Shown: positions 8,364-16,173 of the stretch, piece after piece
Layout of the letters: each line of letters begins with the position of its first letter
Position numbering within the stretch: the stretch's first letter is position 1
Notes under the pieces: model-generated
Told to the model about the DNA's origin: nothing
What the model saw: only the letters and a program-made list of their open reading frames with translations
Databases searched by the model: none
Program-made: the position numbers and the translations under genes
Assembly: GCA_964519835.1 (NCBI GenBank)
Contig: CAZFLD010000003.1
Coordinates: 62,001 to 126,000, forward strand
Source of the DNA: CAZFLD01 sp964519835
Lineage (GTDB): Bacteria; Spirochaetota; Spirochaetia; DSM-27196; CAZFLD01
DNA length: 64,000 bases
Direction: 5' to 3'

Positions 8364-9680
8364 GTGGCAAAGGTGGTAGTAACCGGCGGCGGCACGGGCG
8401 GTCACGTGTATCCGGGGCTTGCCGTTGCAGAGGTGCTGCGTCGTGAATACAACGTGGAGATCCTTTGGATCGGCTCCGCCCGTGGGCTCGAGGCGAAGCT
8501 TGTGAGGAACGCGGGCGTTCGGTTTGCCTCAGTCCCGGCCGGTAAGCTCCGCCGTTACTTCTCTTGGCGTAACGTTGTCGACGGCTTCTCGGTTGCGGCC
8601 GGTTTTTTTCGCGCGCTTACACTGCTGCGTCACTATGGGGCCGACTTTTTGTTCTCGAAAGGCGGCTACGTAAGTGTCCCGCCGGTGGCGGCGGCGTGGT
8701 TCCTCGGTATACCCGTCGCAACCCACGAAAGCGATCTAGTTCCCGGTCTGGCAACACGTCTTAATGCGCCCTTCTGCCACACGGTTTTTCTTCCATACTC
8801 TGAAACGGTGCGGAGATTCTCACCGACGCCGGGACGTCTGCCACGGACCGTCCTGAAAACACTTGGCCTTTTTCGGAAAACAAAGGAGCGGCGTTGGTCC
8901 GATTCGGACCGAGCCGCCGGATTGAGCCGGATCTCGAGCGCCGAACCTATGGAGACGATGTCCGAGTCGTCCGGCGCGACGAAACACATTCAAAAGCAGT
9001 TCGGCGGCGATCACGGTTGTATCCACCGGGCGATTCGTCGTATGCCCCGTGTCGTGGTCACCGGGAATCCGGTTCGATTGGACCTTGCCGCCGGAGACCC
9101 CGGCGCGGGGCGCCGCCGAATTGGCGCCGACGGGGGGGTACCGGTCGTGTTGGTTTTAGGCGGGAGTCAAGGAGCCGAGCAGATCAATGCGGCAGTCGGG
9201 GAAGTCTTGGATGATCTTTGCCGCATGGCGGCCGTTGTCCATCAGCATGGGCGTGGCAAGCAGCCCGCCGTCGCCGTGGGCGCCACGCGCGAACGATACA
9301 TGCCCTTGGAGTATATCGGCGCGGAGTACCCCGACCTCTTGGCAGCGGCCGATCTTGTGGTCTCGCGGGCAGGCGCCGGAACGATTTGGGAGATTGCAAA
9401 CGCAGGGAAGGCGTCCATCTTGGTGCCTCTGGTTAGCGGCAGCCGTGGGGACCAAGTCGGCAACGCCGAGCTTTTTGCTCGGTCCGGGGCCGCCGTGGTA
9501 CTGAACGATGCTCGCCTTGGCCCCGGTCGGTTGCTCGAGCATGCCCGACGCATCCTGACCGACACCAAGCTTCGGCGACGCATGGAAAGGGCCGCGGCGG
9601 GCTTCACTCACGGCAACGCGGCGTTTACAATTGCAGATTACATTGCGAATTTGCTGGAGGACACATGCCCGCGTGGATAG
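8364..9680 (+). CDS. murG: UDP-GlcNAc:undecaprenyl-PP-MurNAc-pentapeptide GlcNAc transferase, with a large insertion
   Basis: MurG makes lipid II from lipid I on the inner face of the membrane. The first glycine loop, TGGGTGGHVYPGLA, starts at about residue 7, the second domain has LVLGGSQGAEQIN, and the donor-binding SRAGAGTIWEI is present. The acceptor-side motif reads HESDLVPG, a variant of the common HEQNAVPG. The start is GTG at 8364 with AGGAGGGG at 8351-8358; upstream in-frame codons lack this support. The product is 438 residues against the usual 360 or so, because about 70 low-complexity residues (about 8819-9050) sit between the two domains. Its end overlaps cvpA. Confidence 0.93.
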   Translation: MAKVVVTGGGTGGHVYPGLAVAEVLRREYNVEILWIGSARGLEAKLVRNAGVRFASVPAGKLRRYFSWRNVVDGFSVAAGFFRALTLLRHYGADFLFSKGGYVSVPPVAAAWFLGIPVATHESDLVPGLATRLNAPFCHTVFLPYSETVRRFSPTPGRLPRTVLKTLGLFRKTKERRWSDSDRAAGLSRISSAEPMETMSESSGATKHIQKQFGGDHGCIHRAIRRMPRVVVTGNPVRLDLAAGDPGAGRRRIGADGGVPVVLVLGGSQGAEQINAAVGEVLDDLCRMAAVVHQHGRGKQPAVAVGATRERYMPLEYIGAEYPDLLAAADLVVSRAGAGTIWEIANAGKASILVPLVSGSRGDQVGNAELFARSGAAVVLNDARLGPGRLLEHARRILTDTKLRRRMERAAAGFTHGNAAFTIADYIANLLEDTCPRG

Positions 9681-10189
9681 ACGTTGTTTTTCTTATTATC
9701 ATCGCCTTTTTGACCATCCGTGGCGCACTTCGAGGTTTTGTCAAAGAACTGCTGTCAATGGCGGGTATAATCCTAGGGGTCGTGGCGGGGCTTCTGTTTT
9801 CCGGTGTTGTGGCGGAGTTCTTGGCCGACCGATTCGGCGGCGGTGACTGGCTCCAGATAGTGGCGTTTCTTGGTCTGTTCGTGATCGTCTACATCATCGT
9901 CAAGATCTTCGAAAATGCCCTCAACAACTTGGTCGAGCGGATTCACGCCCAGTCGCTCGATCATGCGCTGGGGCTTTTTCTCGGTGTGATCGAGGGAGTG
10001 CTGGCCTGTTTTGTTGTTATCCTCCTGCTTCAGCTCCAGCCGTTTTTTGCGATCGAGCCGATCCTCGAGGAGTCGATCGGGGCGGCGATTTTGCTTCCGT
10101 TTCTTCCCTTTGTGGAAGGCATGATCGGGGAAGACCTTTTTGGACGGACTCTGCAGCAGCTCCCCTTGCCGAGTGCGCCAAACCAATAG
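9665..10189 (+). CDS. CvpA family membrane protein
   Basis: This is a 174-residue integral membrane protein with four predicted helices (about residues 3-22, 28-50, 60-82 and 100-122). The start matches the CvpA/colicin V production family: DVVFLIIIAFLTIRGALRGF, then a Gly-rich second helix. The molecular function of CvpA proteins is poorly known; in enterobacteria it is linked to envelope stress and bile tolerance. The ATG overlaps the murG end by 16 nt and has GGAGG 5 nt upstream, so it is translated with murG. Confidence 0.85.
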   Translation: MPAWIDVVFLIIIAFLTIRGALRGFVKELLSMAGIILGVVAGLLFSGVVAEFLADRFGGGDWLQIVAFLGLFVIVYIIVKIFENALNNLVERIHAQSLDHALGLFLGVIEGVLACFVVILLLQLQPFFAIEPILEESIGAAILLPFLPFVEGMIGEDLFGRTLQQLPLPSAPNQ

Positions 10190-10218
10190 CCAGATTAACA
10201 AGACGAGGAGCGCGGTCT

Positions 10219-11388
10219 ATGTTTGAAAACATCCTGGGACGCGACGATCTTGTTTCCCAGCTTCGTGACACGGTTAGTGCCCGGACCTTGCCCCCCGCCC
10301 TGCTCTTGCACGGGCCCCAATTCGAGGGGAAGCTCTCGGTCGCACTAGAGATTGCAAGGGGCCTGACCTGTCTGGAAGGGCCGGCAACCTGGGACTGCAA
10401 CTGTGAAGCCTGCCGGATGCAACGCACCCTTCTGCATCCGTACACGATCATGGTCGGGGCTCGGTACTTCGCCCTCGAGATTCGGGCATCGCGGGACGCC
10501 GTTCTGCGAAACCCAAGCGTCGGCACCCAGTTTTTGTTCTTGCGGGCAATCAGAAAGCTCTCTCGCCGCTATGACTCCCTTTTATGGGAGGGCGACGAGA
10601 AAAAGCTCACTCGAGCCGCCGACCACATCGAGCGCCTCGCCGATCTGCTTGGCTTGATTGAGCCGCCCGTCGAGCCCGAGAGTCTGGACAAAAAGACCGT
10701 CCAAGCTGCTGCTGCTGCGGCGGAGGCGCTGGCGGCATCCGTGCCTCCCGACGGCGTGGGTGTGCAGACTATTCGACGGATTTCATCGATGCTTGCAATG
10801 TCGGCGGATGCACGAGCCAAGATCGTTATTATCGAGCGGGCGGAAGCATTGGGGGAGTCGGCGAGGAACGCTCTCCTCAAAACCCTAGAGGAGCCGCCGG
10901 CCGACTCGTACGTGTTGCTCCTCGCCGAGAATCGGGCTGCGATACTGCCCACCATCCTGTCCCGCGTTCGCGAGTTCGAGTTCCGGCCCCGCGCGGTGGA
11001 GGAGCACCAAGCGGTTTGCCGGCGGATATTTCACGACTCGACGACAGGTAGCCTAAGACGGTATTTTCTTGGTTACGACGATCAAGACTACGAGGCGCAG
11101 GGCAGGATCGCTGCGGACGTGGTTTTGGCCATGGTCGAGGGCAGGAAGTTTGTAGAAGAGGTGCTCGAGGAGTCTTCCCGTGTGTCGCGCGAGGGATTGC
11201 GTCTATTCGCCGAGGAACTGACCCGGGAGGCATCCACCGCGCTCGCGGCGGGGGTTCTTGATGTTGGCGCGGCGGGACGGGTCCGACGCACGGTGCACCA
11301 GGCGCTCCATCGGAGTGAGAGGCTAAACCTGTCGCCGGAATTAGCCTACATGGACCTGATCGTCGCACTTGAGGGCCGCGCGGGGTAA
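10219..11388 (+). CDS. holB: DNA polymerase III delta-prime-like clamp-loader subunit
   Basis: It resembles the AAA+ delta-prime subunit that helps load the sliding clamp. The N-terminus FENILGRDDLVSQL and the LLLHGPQFEGK loop match the family, but the loop lacks the final Ser/Thr (GPQFEGKL), as expected for a non-hydrolysing delta-prime. A zinc module follows (C-x8-C-x-C-x2-C, about residues 50-64). KIVIIERAEALGESARNALLKTLEEPP is the conserved region before sensor 1, and TILSRVREFEF stands where the SRC motif occurs in ATPase subunits. The 389 residues include an additional Ala-rich helical stretch near 150-180. ATG at 10219 has GAGGAG upstream. Confidence 0.85.
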   Translation: MFENILGRDDLVSQLRDTVSARTLPPALLLHGPQFEGKLSVALEIARGLTCLEGPATWDCNCEACRMQRTLLHPYTIMVGARYFALEIRASRDAVLRNPSVGTQFLFLRAIRKLSRRYDSLLWEGDEKKLTRAADHIERLADLLGLIEPPVEPESLDKKTVQAAAAAAEALAASVPPDGVGVQTIRRISSMLAMSADARAKIVIIERAEALGESARNALLKTLEEPPADSYVLLLAENRAAILPTILSRVREFEFRPRAVEEHQAVCRRIFHDSTTGSLRRYFLGYDDQDYEAQGRIAADVVLAMVEGRKFVEEVLEESSRVSREGLRLFAEELTREASTALAAGVLDVGAAGRVRRTVHQALHRSERLNLSPELAYMDLIVALEGRAG

Positions 11389-11417
11389 CCGAGCGTGCTG
11401 CCTCCGGAGGACCGCGC

Positions 11418-12623
11418 TTGCGAAAATTTTTCCAAAGAGCGCTCAACAAGCTATCGAAACTCGACCACGTCCAGATTCGTTCTTTGCTCCAAGACATTGC
11501 CGCGGAGAACGAGCGAATGGAGCTGGTTCTCGACAGCATGAAAGACGGCGTGATCGTCGCCGACGTCGATCACAACTATCTTCTCTCGAACAAAGCCGCT
11601 GAGCGCTATGTCCCCATGGTCAACGGCGGCGGGGGTGCGTCCTCCGTGTCGGTAGCCGAGCCGGGCGACAAGAGGCTTTGGGAAGTCATCGCCGATCAAG
11701 ATGTCGCGGAGTTTGTGCGCGGAACGTTGGAGAGCCAGGAATCCGTTACGGACAAGGAGTTCAACATAGATACCGGTGGTGTTACGCGTCTTGTGGCCAT
11801 TAGCGTCGGTCCGATTGTCGATGCCGGTCAAATCCGCGGCACCATGCTTCATATAGAGGACATTTCGGAAAAGCGTGGCCGAGAGGCCCGGCTTCGACGG
11901 GCGGAAAGCCTTGCCTCTCTGACGACCCTCGCCGCGGGCGTTGCGCATGAGATAAAAAACCCGTTGGGGTCTATCGGTATCCACATTCAACTGATGCAGC
12001 GTGCGCTGCAAAAGGAAAAGGGCCGGCGTGTGGTGGTGGACGAGCTCCGTGAGTACATCGATGTGGTAAACGAGGAAGTAGATCGATTGAATCGGATAGT
12101 TGTTGACTTCTTGTTTGCGGTCAGGCCGATGAACGTTGAGCTTGTCGAAAGCGACCTAAACTCCATTGTTCGTGACATGTTGACGTTTGTCCGATACGAG
12201 CTCGCAGAGAACGGCATTGAGCTTGTCGAAGAGCTCGATGACGCCGTCCCGCCGCTTCGTCTTGATGAGAAGTACATCAAACAGGCGCTGCTGAATCTCG
12301 TCAAAAACGCGATCTCGGCCATGCCCGAAGGCGGTATGCTTCGCGTCGCTACAATCAAGCGCGGCGACGAGACCATTGTCCAGTTGAGCGATACCGGAAC
12401 AGGCATGCGGGCCGAGGTTCTCGAAAAGATCTTCGAGCCGTACTTCACGACAAAAGATTTTGGATCCGGCATCGGACTGACGCTTGTGTACAAGATCGTC
12501 AAGGAACACATGGGCGATATCTCGGTCACATCTCAAGAGGGCGAAGGGAGCACCTTTACCATCACGCTGCCGATTCCCCAGCGAGAGAAGCATCTCCTTG
12601 GATGGAAAGGCGAGGGCGAATGA
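11418..12623 (+). CDS. NtrB/AtoS-like sensor histidine kinase with PAS domain
   Basis: This soluble sensor kinase of 401 residues has no membrane helix. A PAS-like domain covers about residues 30-140, the H-box VAHEIKNPLGSIGIHIQLMQ about 172-192 carries the phospho-acceptor His, and the ATPase domain has an N box (LLNLVKNAISAMPEGG), G1 (DTGTGM), the F box and G2 (GSGIGLTLV). The start is TTG at 11418 with GGAGG 7 nt upstream. Its stop overlaps the start of the sigma-54 activator as ATGA, so the two form a coupled pair. The input signal is unknown. Confidence 0.92.
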   Translation: MRKFFQRALNKLSKLDHVQIRSLLQDIAAENERMELVLDSMKDGVIVADVDHNYLLSNKAAERYVPMVNGGGGASSVSVAEPGDKRLWEVIADQDVAEFVRGTLESQESVTDKEFNIDTGGVTRLVAISVGPIVDAGQIRGTMLHIEDISEKRGREARLRRAESLASLTTLAAGVAHEIKNPLGSIGIHIQLMQRALQKEKGRRVVVDELREYIDVVNEEVDRLNRIVVDFLFAVRPMNVELVESDLNSIVRDMLTFVRYELAENGIELVEELDDAVPPLRLDEKYIKQALLNLVKNAISAMPEGGMLRVATIKRGDETIVQLSDTGTGMRAEVLEKIFEPYFTTKDFGSGIGLTLVYKIVKEHMGDISVTSQEGEGSTFTITLPIPQREKHLLGWKGEGE

Positions 12624-13966
12624 AGTTCAACGTACTCATAGTGGACGACGAAAAAAACATACGCGAAGGACTTGGCAAGTCCTTAGGAATGGAAGGCCAC
12701 AACGTACTGCTTGCCGAAGACGGAGTAGAAGCCATCAACATGATGGATGCCGAAGAGATCGACTTGGTGATTGCCGATCTCAAGATGCCTCGTATGTCCG
12801 GTGAGGAGCTACTGAAGCGTGTTGTCGACTCGTACCCAACGGTGCCCGTTATTATCCTCACCGGCCACGGCACAATCGAGACCGCCGTGAATTCCATGCG
12901 CCACGGCGCGTTTGACTTTCTTACCAAACCCGTGAACCTGGACAGATTGTCGCTCCTTGTTCGCCGAGCGCTTTCAACACGCGAGCTGGTCTTGCAGCAC
13001 CGGCAGATGCAGGAAGAGCTCGATCGACGCCGCGGCGTGTCCAACATCATCGGCAAGAGCAACGTCATGAAGCGGGTCTTTGACGTCATACGACAGGTTG
13101 CTCCCACAAAAGCATCGGTGCTAATCACCGGTGAAAGCGGCGTCGGCAAAGAACTGGTGGCGGACGCGATTCACGGTCTTTCGACGCGCAAGGATCGCCC
13201 GTTTGTCAAGGTGCACTGCGCGGCGCTATCACAGTCACTCCTCGAGAGCGAGCTTTTTGGTCACGAAAAAGGTGCCTTTACCGGTGCCGTTGCAAAAAAG
13301 CGCGGCCGGTTCGAGCTGTCCAACTCCGGATCGATCTTTCTCGACGAGATCGGGGAAATCGATCAGACCGTTCAAATCAAGATCCTTCGCGTTCTGCAGG
13401 AGAAGCGGTTCGAGCGTGTCGGGGGTGAGGAAACACTCGAGGTCGATGTGCGTATCATATCGGCAACAAACCGCGACCTAAAGACGGAGATCGAGAACGG
13501 TTCTTTTCGCGAGGATCTTTTCTATCGCCTGAACGTGGTGAACATCCACGTGCCTCCGCTGCGGGAGCGAAAAGAGGATATTCCGCTACTGGTCAGTGCC
13601 TTTGTTCGCGAGTTCGCGGAAGAGAACGGAAAACACATCGAAGGCATCGATGCCAGGGCCCGGGCCTCGCTTTACAACTACCCGTGGCCGGGCAATATAC
13701 GCGAGCTGCGAAACTGCATCGAGAGCGCCGTTGTGATGTCGAAAAACACCATTATCCAGCCCGACGACCTGCCGCCTTCAATCGTCGAACGGGAAGACGC
13801 CAACTCGATTCGGATACCGATCGGCTCCACGCTCGAGCAGGCTGAACGGCAGATCATTACCGGTACCCTAAGCGCCAATCGTGGCAACAAGAGCCGGACC
13901 GCGGAAGTGCTCGGCATTGGCCGAAAGACCCTGCATAGGAAGATCGAACAGTACAGGATAGAGTAA
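12620..13966 (+). CDS. Sigma-54-dependent response regulator (NtrC/AtoC family)
   Basis: This 448-residue regulator has a receiver domain (residues about 1-120, with acidic DDE near the start, phospho-acceptor Asp in VIADLKMP, conserved Thr in ILTGHGT and Lys in FLTKPV). An AAA+ domain follows, with Walker A GESGVGKE, the sigma-54 contact loop GAFTGA and Walker B IFLDEIGE. A Fis-type helix-turn-helix closes it, ending NRGNKSRTAEVLGIGRKTLHRKI. All activation motifs are intact, so it should drive sigma-54 promoters when phosphorylated by the adjacent kinase. I start it at ATG 12620, overlapping the kinase stop, instead of the in-frame 12602. Confidence 0.95.
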   Translation: MKFNVLIVDDEKNIREGLGKSLGMEGHNVLLAEDGVEAINMMDAEEIDLVIADLKMPRMSGEELLKRVVDSYPTVPVIILTGHGTIETAVNSMRHGAFDFLTKPVNLDRLSLLVRRALSTRELVLQHRQMQEELDRRRGVSNIIGKSNVMKRVFDVIRQVAPTKASVLITGESGVGKELVADAIHGLSTRKDRPFVKVHCAALSQSLLESELFGHEKGAFTGAVAKKRGRFELSNSGSIFLDEIGEIDQTVQIKILRVLQEKRFERVGGEETLEVDVRIISATNRDLKTEIENGSFREDLFYRLNVVNIHVPPLRERKEDIPLLVSAFVREFAEENGKHIEGIDARARASLYNYPWPGNIRELRNCIESAVVMSKNTIIQPDDLPPSIVEREDANSIRIPIGSTLEQAERQIITGTLSANRGNKSRTAEVLGIGRKTLHRKIEQYRIE

Positions 13967-14041
13967 GCGTTGCCGAGCGCGTAGCCTGCGGGGCCTCTTT
14001 GGCCGAGGTCTATCGCCGCCCACCAATGTCACGAGTTTGCT

Positions 14042-15124
14042 CTATACGGGCTCTTCCGGCCGTGCCCGGTGCTTTGCCGCCCGATCAAGGATAAAAAACC
14101 CCGCGACCGCCAAGATCCAGACAATCAGCGTTACGGCAACGTCCAACGGCCGATCCAAGGCCTGCCAAACGATGGTGGAGAGACCAAAAACGACACAAGC
14201 CGAGTATACGACAACCAGTATCGTGTTATTCGCAAGGCCGACTGCGAGCAGCTTGTGGTGTATGTGCTTTTTGTCGGGAGATGAGATTGGCTGTCGGTTT
14301 TTGATACGACGCAATATCGCCATAACCGTGTCGAGAATCGGCACCATTAGCAAAGAAATCATTGGTACGACCGACCACAGGGAACCGCCTCCGTCACTTC
14401 GAGTCAGCGGTATCACCGCGAGGAAAAACCCGAGCGAGAGGCTGCCGGAGTCGCCCATAAAAATACGAGCCGGCGGGAAGTTGAATGTAAGAAACCCTAT
14501 CAATGCTCCCAAGGTTGTAAAGGCAAAGACCGCGGTTACCGTTTGGCCCGCCATGACAGCCAAAAGGCCCGCAAACAGCGCAGCTATGGCCGAGACGCCC
14601 CCGGCGAGACCGTCCATCCCATCCAACAGGTTCACCGCGTTCGTGACGGATACGATCCAGAGAATGGTTACCGGATAGCTGAGCACGCCGAGCTCGAGAG
14701 GGGCGGAAGCTATGCCAAAAACGTCAAGTGGTATGACCTCGATGCGAAACGGACCCAACGTCACCAGAGCGGCGGCCAAGAGTTGGAGCACAAACTTTAA
14801 TCGCGCTTTGAGGTTGATAAAATCGTCTACAAGACCGATCAGATGAATTACGATGAGCCCCGCCAACACCGGCAGCACGTTCCACAGCCTAAACGAGGAG
14901 CCAACTGCGGGCGACACGAGGAGCAAAACGATCGACGTGACGAGGACGGCAGCGACAATCCCGACGCCCCCAAGGCGAGGCATGTCATTGGTGTGAATCT
15001 TGCGATGGTCCTTTCGATCATACCAGCCGTGTTTATGCGCCAGTTTGAGGGTCGCAGGCGTGAGTCCGAGGTTGACGATAAAACCGAATCCAAGTGCCGC
15101 AACGGCGGTAATGCTCAAATCCAT
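14042..15124 (-). CDS. WecA/TagO-family undecaprenyl-phosphate sugar-1-phosphate transferase
   Basis: This membrane enzyme, about 360 residues with around ten helices, should transfer a HexNAc-1-phosphate from a UDP-sugar to undecaprenyl phosphate and so start a cell-surface polymer. Motifs of the MraY/WecA superfamily are DRKDHRKIHTNDMPRLGG near the N-terminus, the DDFINLKARLKF loop, NAVNLLDGMDGLAGG and ARIFMGDSGS. The HIHHKLL sequence is the histidine motif of the WecA/TagO branch rather than MraY. ATG at 15124 fits the family's N-terminus; an open GTG at 15157 would add 11 residues. It is a single gene, facing away from the sigma-54 regulator. Confidence 0.9.
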   Translation of the reverse strand: MDLSITAVAALGFGFIVNLGLTPATLKLAHKHGWYDRKDHRKIHTNDMPRLGGVGIVAAVLVTSIVLLLVSPAVGSSFRLWNVLPVLAGLIVIHLIGLVDDFINLKARLKFVLQLLAAALVTLGPFRIEVIPLDVFGIASAPLELGVLSYPVTILWIVSVTNAVNLLDGMDGLAGGVSAIAALFAGLLAVMAGQTVTAVFAFTTLGALIGFLTFNFPPARIFMGDSGSLSLGFFLAVIPLTRSDGGGSLWSVVPMISLLMVPILDTVMAILRRIKNRQPISSPDKKHIHHKLLAVGLANNTILVVVYSACVVFGLSTIVWQALDRPLDVAVTLIVWILAVAGFFILDRAAKHRARPEEPV

Positions 15125-15271
15125 GGACGGTGCACCACTCCAAGTAGTATATCGCACGTGGTCCGAAGAGTGTGAAGCCGCCGGCGAGGATAGTCAGTGT
15201 GGGTGGTGGCTGCGAGAATGGAAGCCCGGCTTTTTGGACCAGTTCCAACTCCAGTCATCTCTTTCCGCACG

Positions 15272-15697
15272 TCACGGTCCCTGGCGATGGTAGCTCTCGA
15301 TACGTCGATACGCGTCGGCAATCTGCTGCGTCAGCTCAGTAGCAAGGGCCATTTTCTCCGAGTCGCCGGCGTGGCGGTCCGGATGGTATTTGATCAACAA
15401 GCGACGGTATGCCTGCTTTACCTTTTCCGGAGAGGCGCCGTACGGAACCTCGAGAACCGCAAATGCCTTTTTGAGCGACTCCCGCTTTGCGATGAGTTGC
15501 TCCGCCGCCTCTCGCCGCCGAGACTCGGCGCCGCGTCGGTCATCGTCGTCGGCTACGGACGACGCCTTCCCTTCGTTTATGTATGTGTCTAGTTCCTGCC
15601 ATGCCTGTTTTACGTCGGGATCATCAAGATCCAAGTCAGAGGGCGAGCCCGACACCAGGTTTTCCAGGAGGTCCCCGAGTCGTTCAAATATGTCCAT
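15272..15697 (-). CDS. Small protein with C-terminal J domain
   Basis: This 141-residue protein has a charged N-terminal half (about residues 1-75, with a likely coiled-coil segment rich in Arg, Glu and Ala) and a J domain at the C-terminus. The J domain has AFAVLEVPYGASPEKVKQAY, the essential HPD in KYHPDRH, and a last helix with IADAYRRI. J domains stimulate Hsp70 ATPase. The domain order is reversed from DnaJ, and the zinc and client domains are absent, so it is probably a specialised partner. I start it at the ATG at 15697; the frame stays open upstream to 15793 without support. Confidence 0.85.
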   Translation of the reverse strand: MDIFERLGDLLENLVSGSPSDLDLDDPDVKQAWQELDTYINEGKASSVADDDDRRGAESRRREAAEQLIAKRESLKKAFAVLEVPYGASPEKVKQAYRRLLIKYHPDRHAGDSEKMALATELTQQIADAYRRIESYHRQGP

Positions 15698-15897
15698 TCT
15701 GGAATCCAATCGTCTGAAGTATAGGCCGCCCCAATTCTTTTCGCAACGAATCCAAACTACTCCTTGGACCGTTTCAGGGAGGTTGCACACCAAGCCCGGG
15801 GGAGTGATAATCCTCGTATGCCGTTTGCCGGTGACGTCCCGATGCCCAATCCAACCTACGATCTAAATGCCGATCTAAATGCCGATTTAAATGCCAA
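15698..15897. other. Intergenic stretch with a 12-bp triple repeat
   Basis: No gene is convincing here. It contains three tandem copies of CGATCTAAATGC (the third with one change) at 15859-15894 and presumably the promoter of the J-domain gene. A plus-strand frame from 15764 reads through the repeat as DLNA units but has poor codon structure and no ribosome-binding site. Confidence 0.5.
15859..15894. repeat. Three tandem copies of a 12-bp unit
   Basis: The units lie at 15859-15870, 15871-15882 and 15883-15894. The first two are identical (CGATCTAAATGC) and the third has T for C at one position. The unit length is a multiple of three, so copy changes would not shift any overlapping frame. Confidence 0.9.
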
Positions 15898-16173
15898 GTG
15901 CCTTGCAGCGAGGGAACACATGCCGACGGTAGCGCAGCCATTTATGACGGTGTCGGTGCAAAAACGGCAGGGTATTGCGGCGGCAAGGCAATCGCCGTGG
16001 TCTGTTCGACCAGCGCCGCCCTCCGCGGAAATGTGGCCACGGTTGATCGGTACGCCTCGAGCAATGTTCGTCGCTGGTGCAGGCGGATCCTGCCTCTCGC
16101 GAGCGACGGACCAACAATCGAAATCAAGAGTCCGATCCTGATTGGCGGTCGTGCTGTTTCCCGACAAGAATAG
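15898..16173 (+). CDS. Possible small unassigned ORF
   Basis: This 91-codon frame from GTG 15898 has the base pattern of coding sequence by eye (G-rich first codon positions, G/C-leaning third positions) over 15930-16150. I cannot match it to any family. It is rich in Gly, Ala, Val and Ser and includes the basic stretch SNVRRWCRRILP near its middle. No ribosome-binding site is visible, and it overlaps the next gene's start by about 30 nt. It could be a real small protein, or a decayed remnant. Low confidence. Confidence 0.25.
   Translation: MPCSEGTHADGSAAIYDGVGAKTAGYCGGKAIAVVCSTSAALRGNVATVDRYASSNVRRWCRRILPLASDGPTIEIKSPILIGGRAVSRQE

Noticed and set aside
13967..14041. Terminator after the sigma-54 regulator
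   Set aside because: Only a weak 5-bp stem (about GCCTC/GAGGT) with no T-run is visible.
15764..16141. Plus-strand frame from 15764 reading through the DLNA repeat
   Set aside because: The codon pattern is poor, there is no ribosome-binding site, and the frame from 15898 looks better over the same bases.
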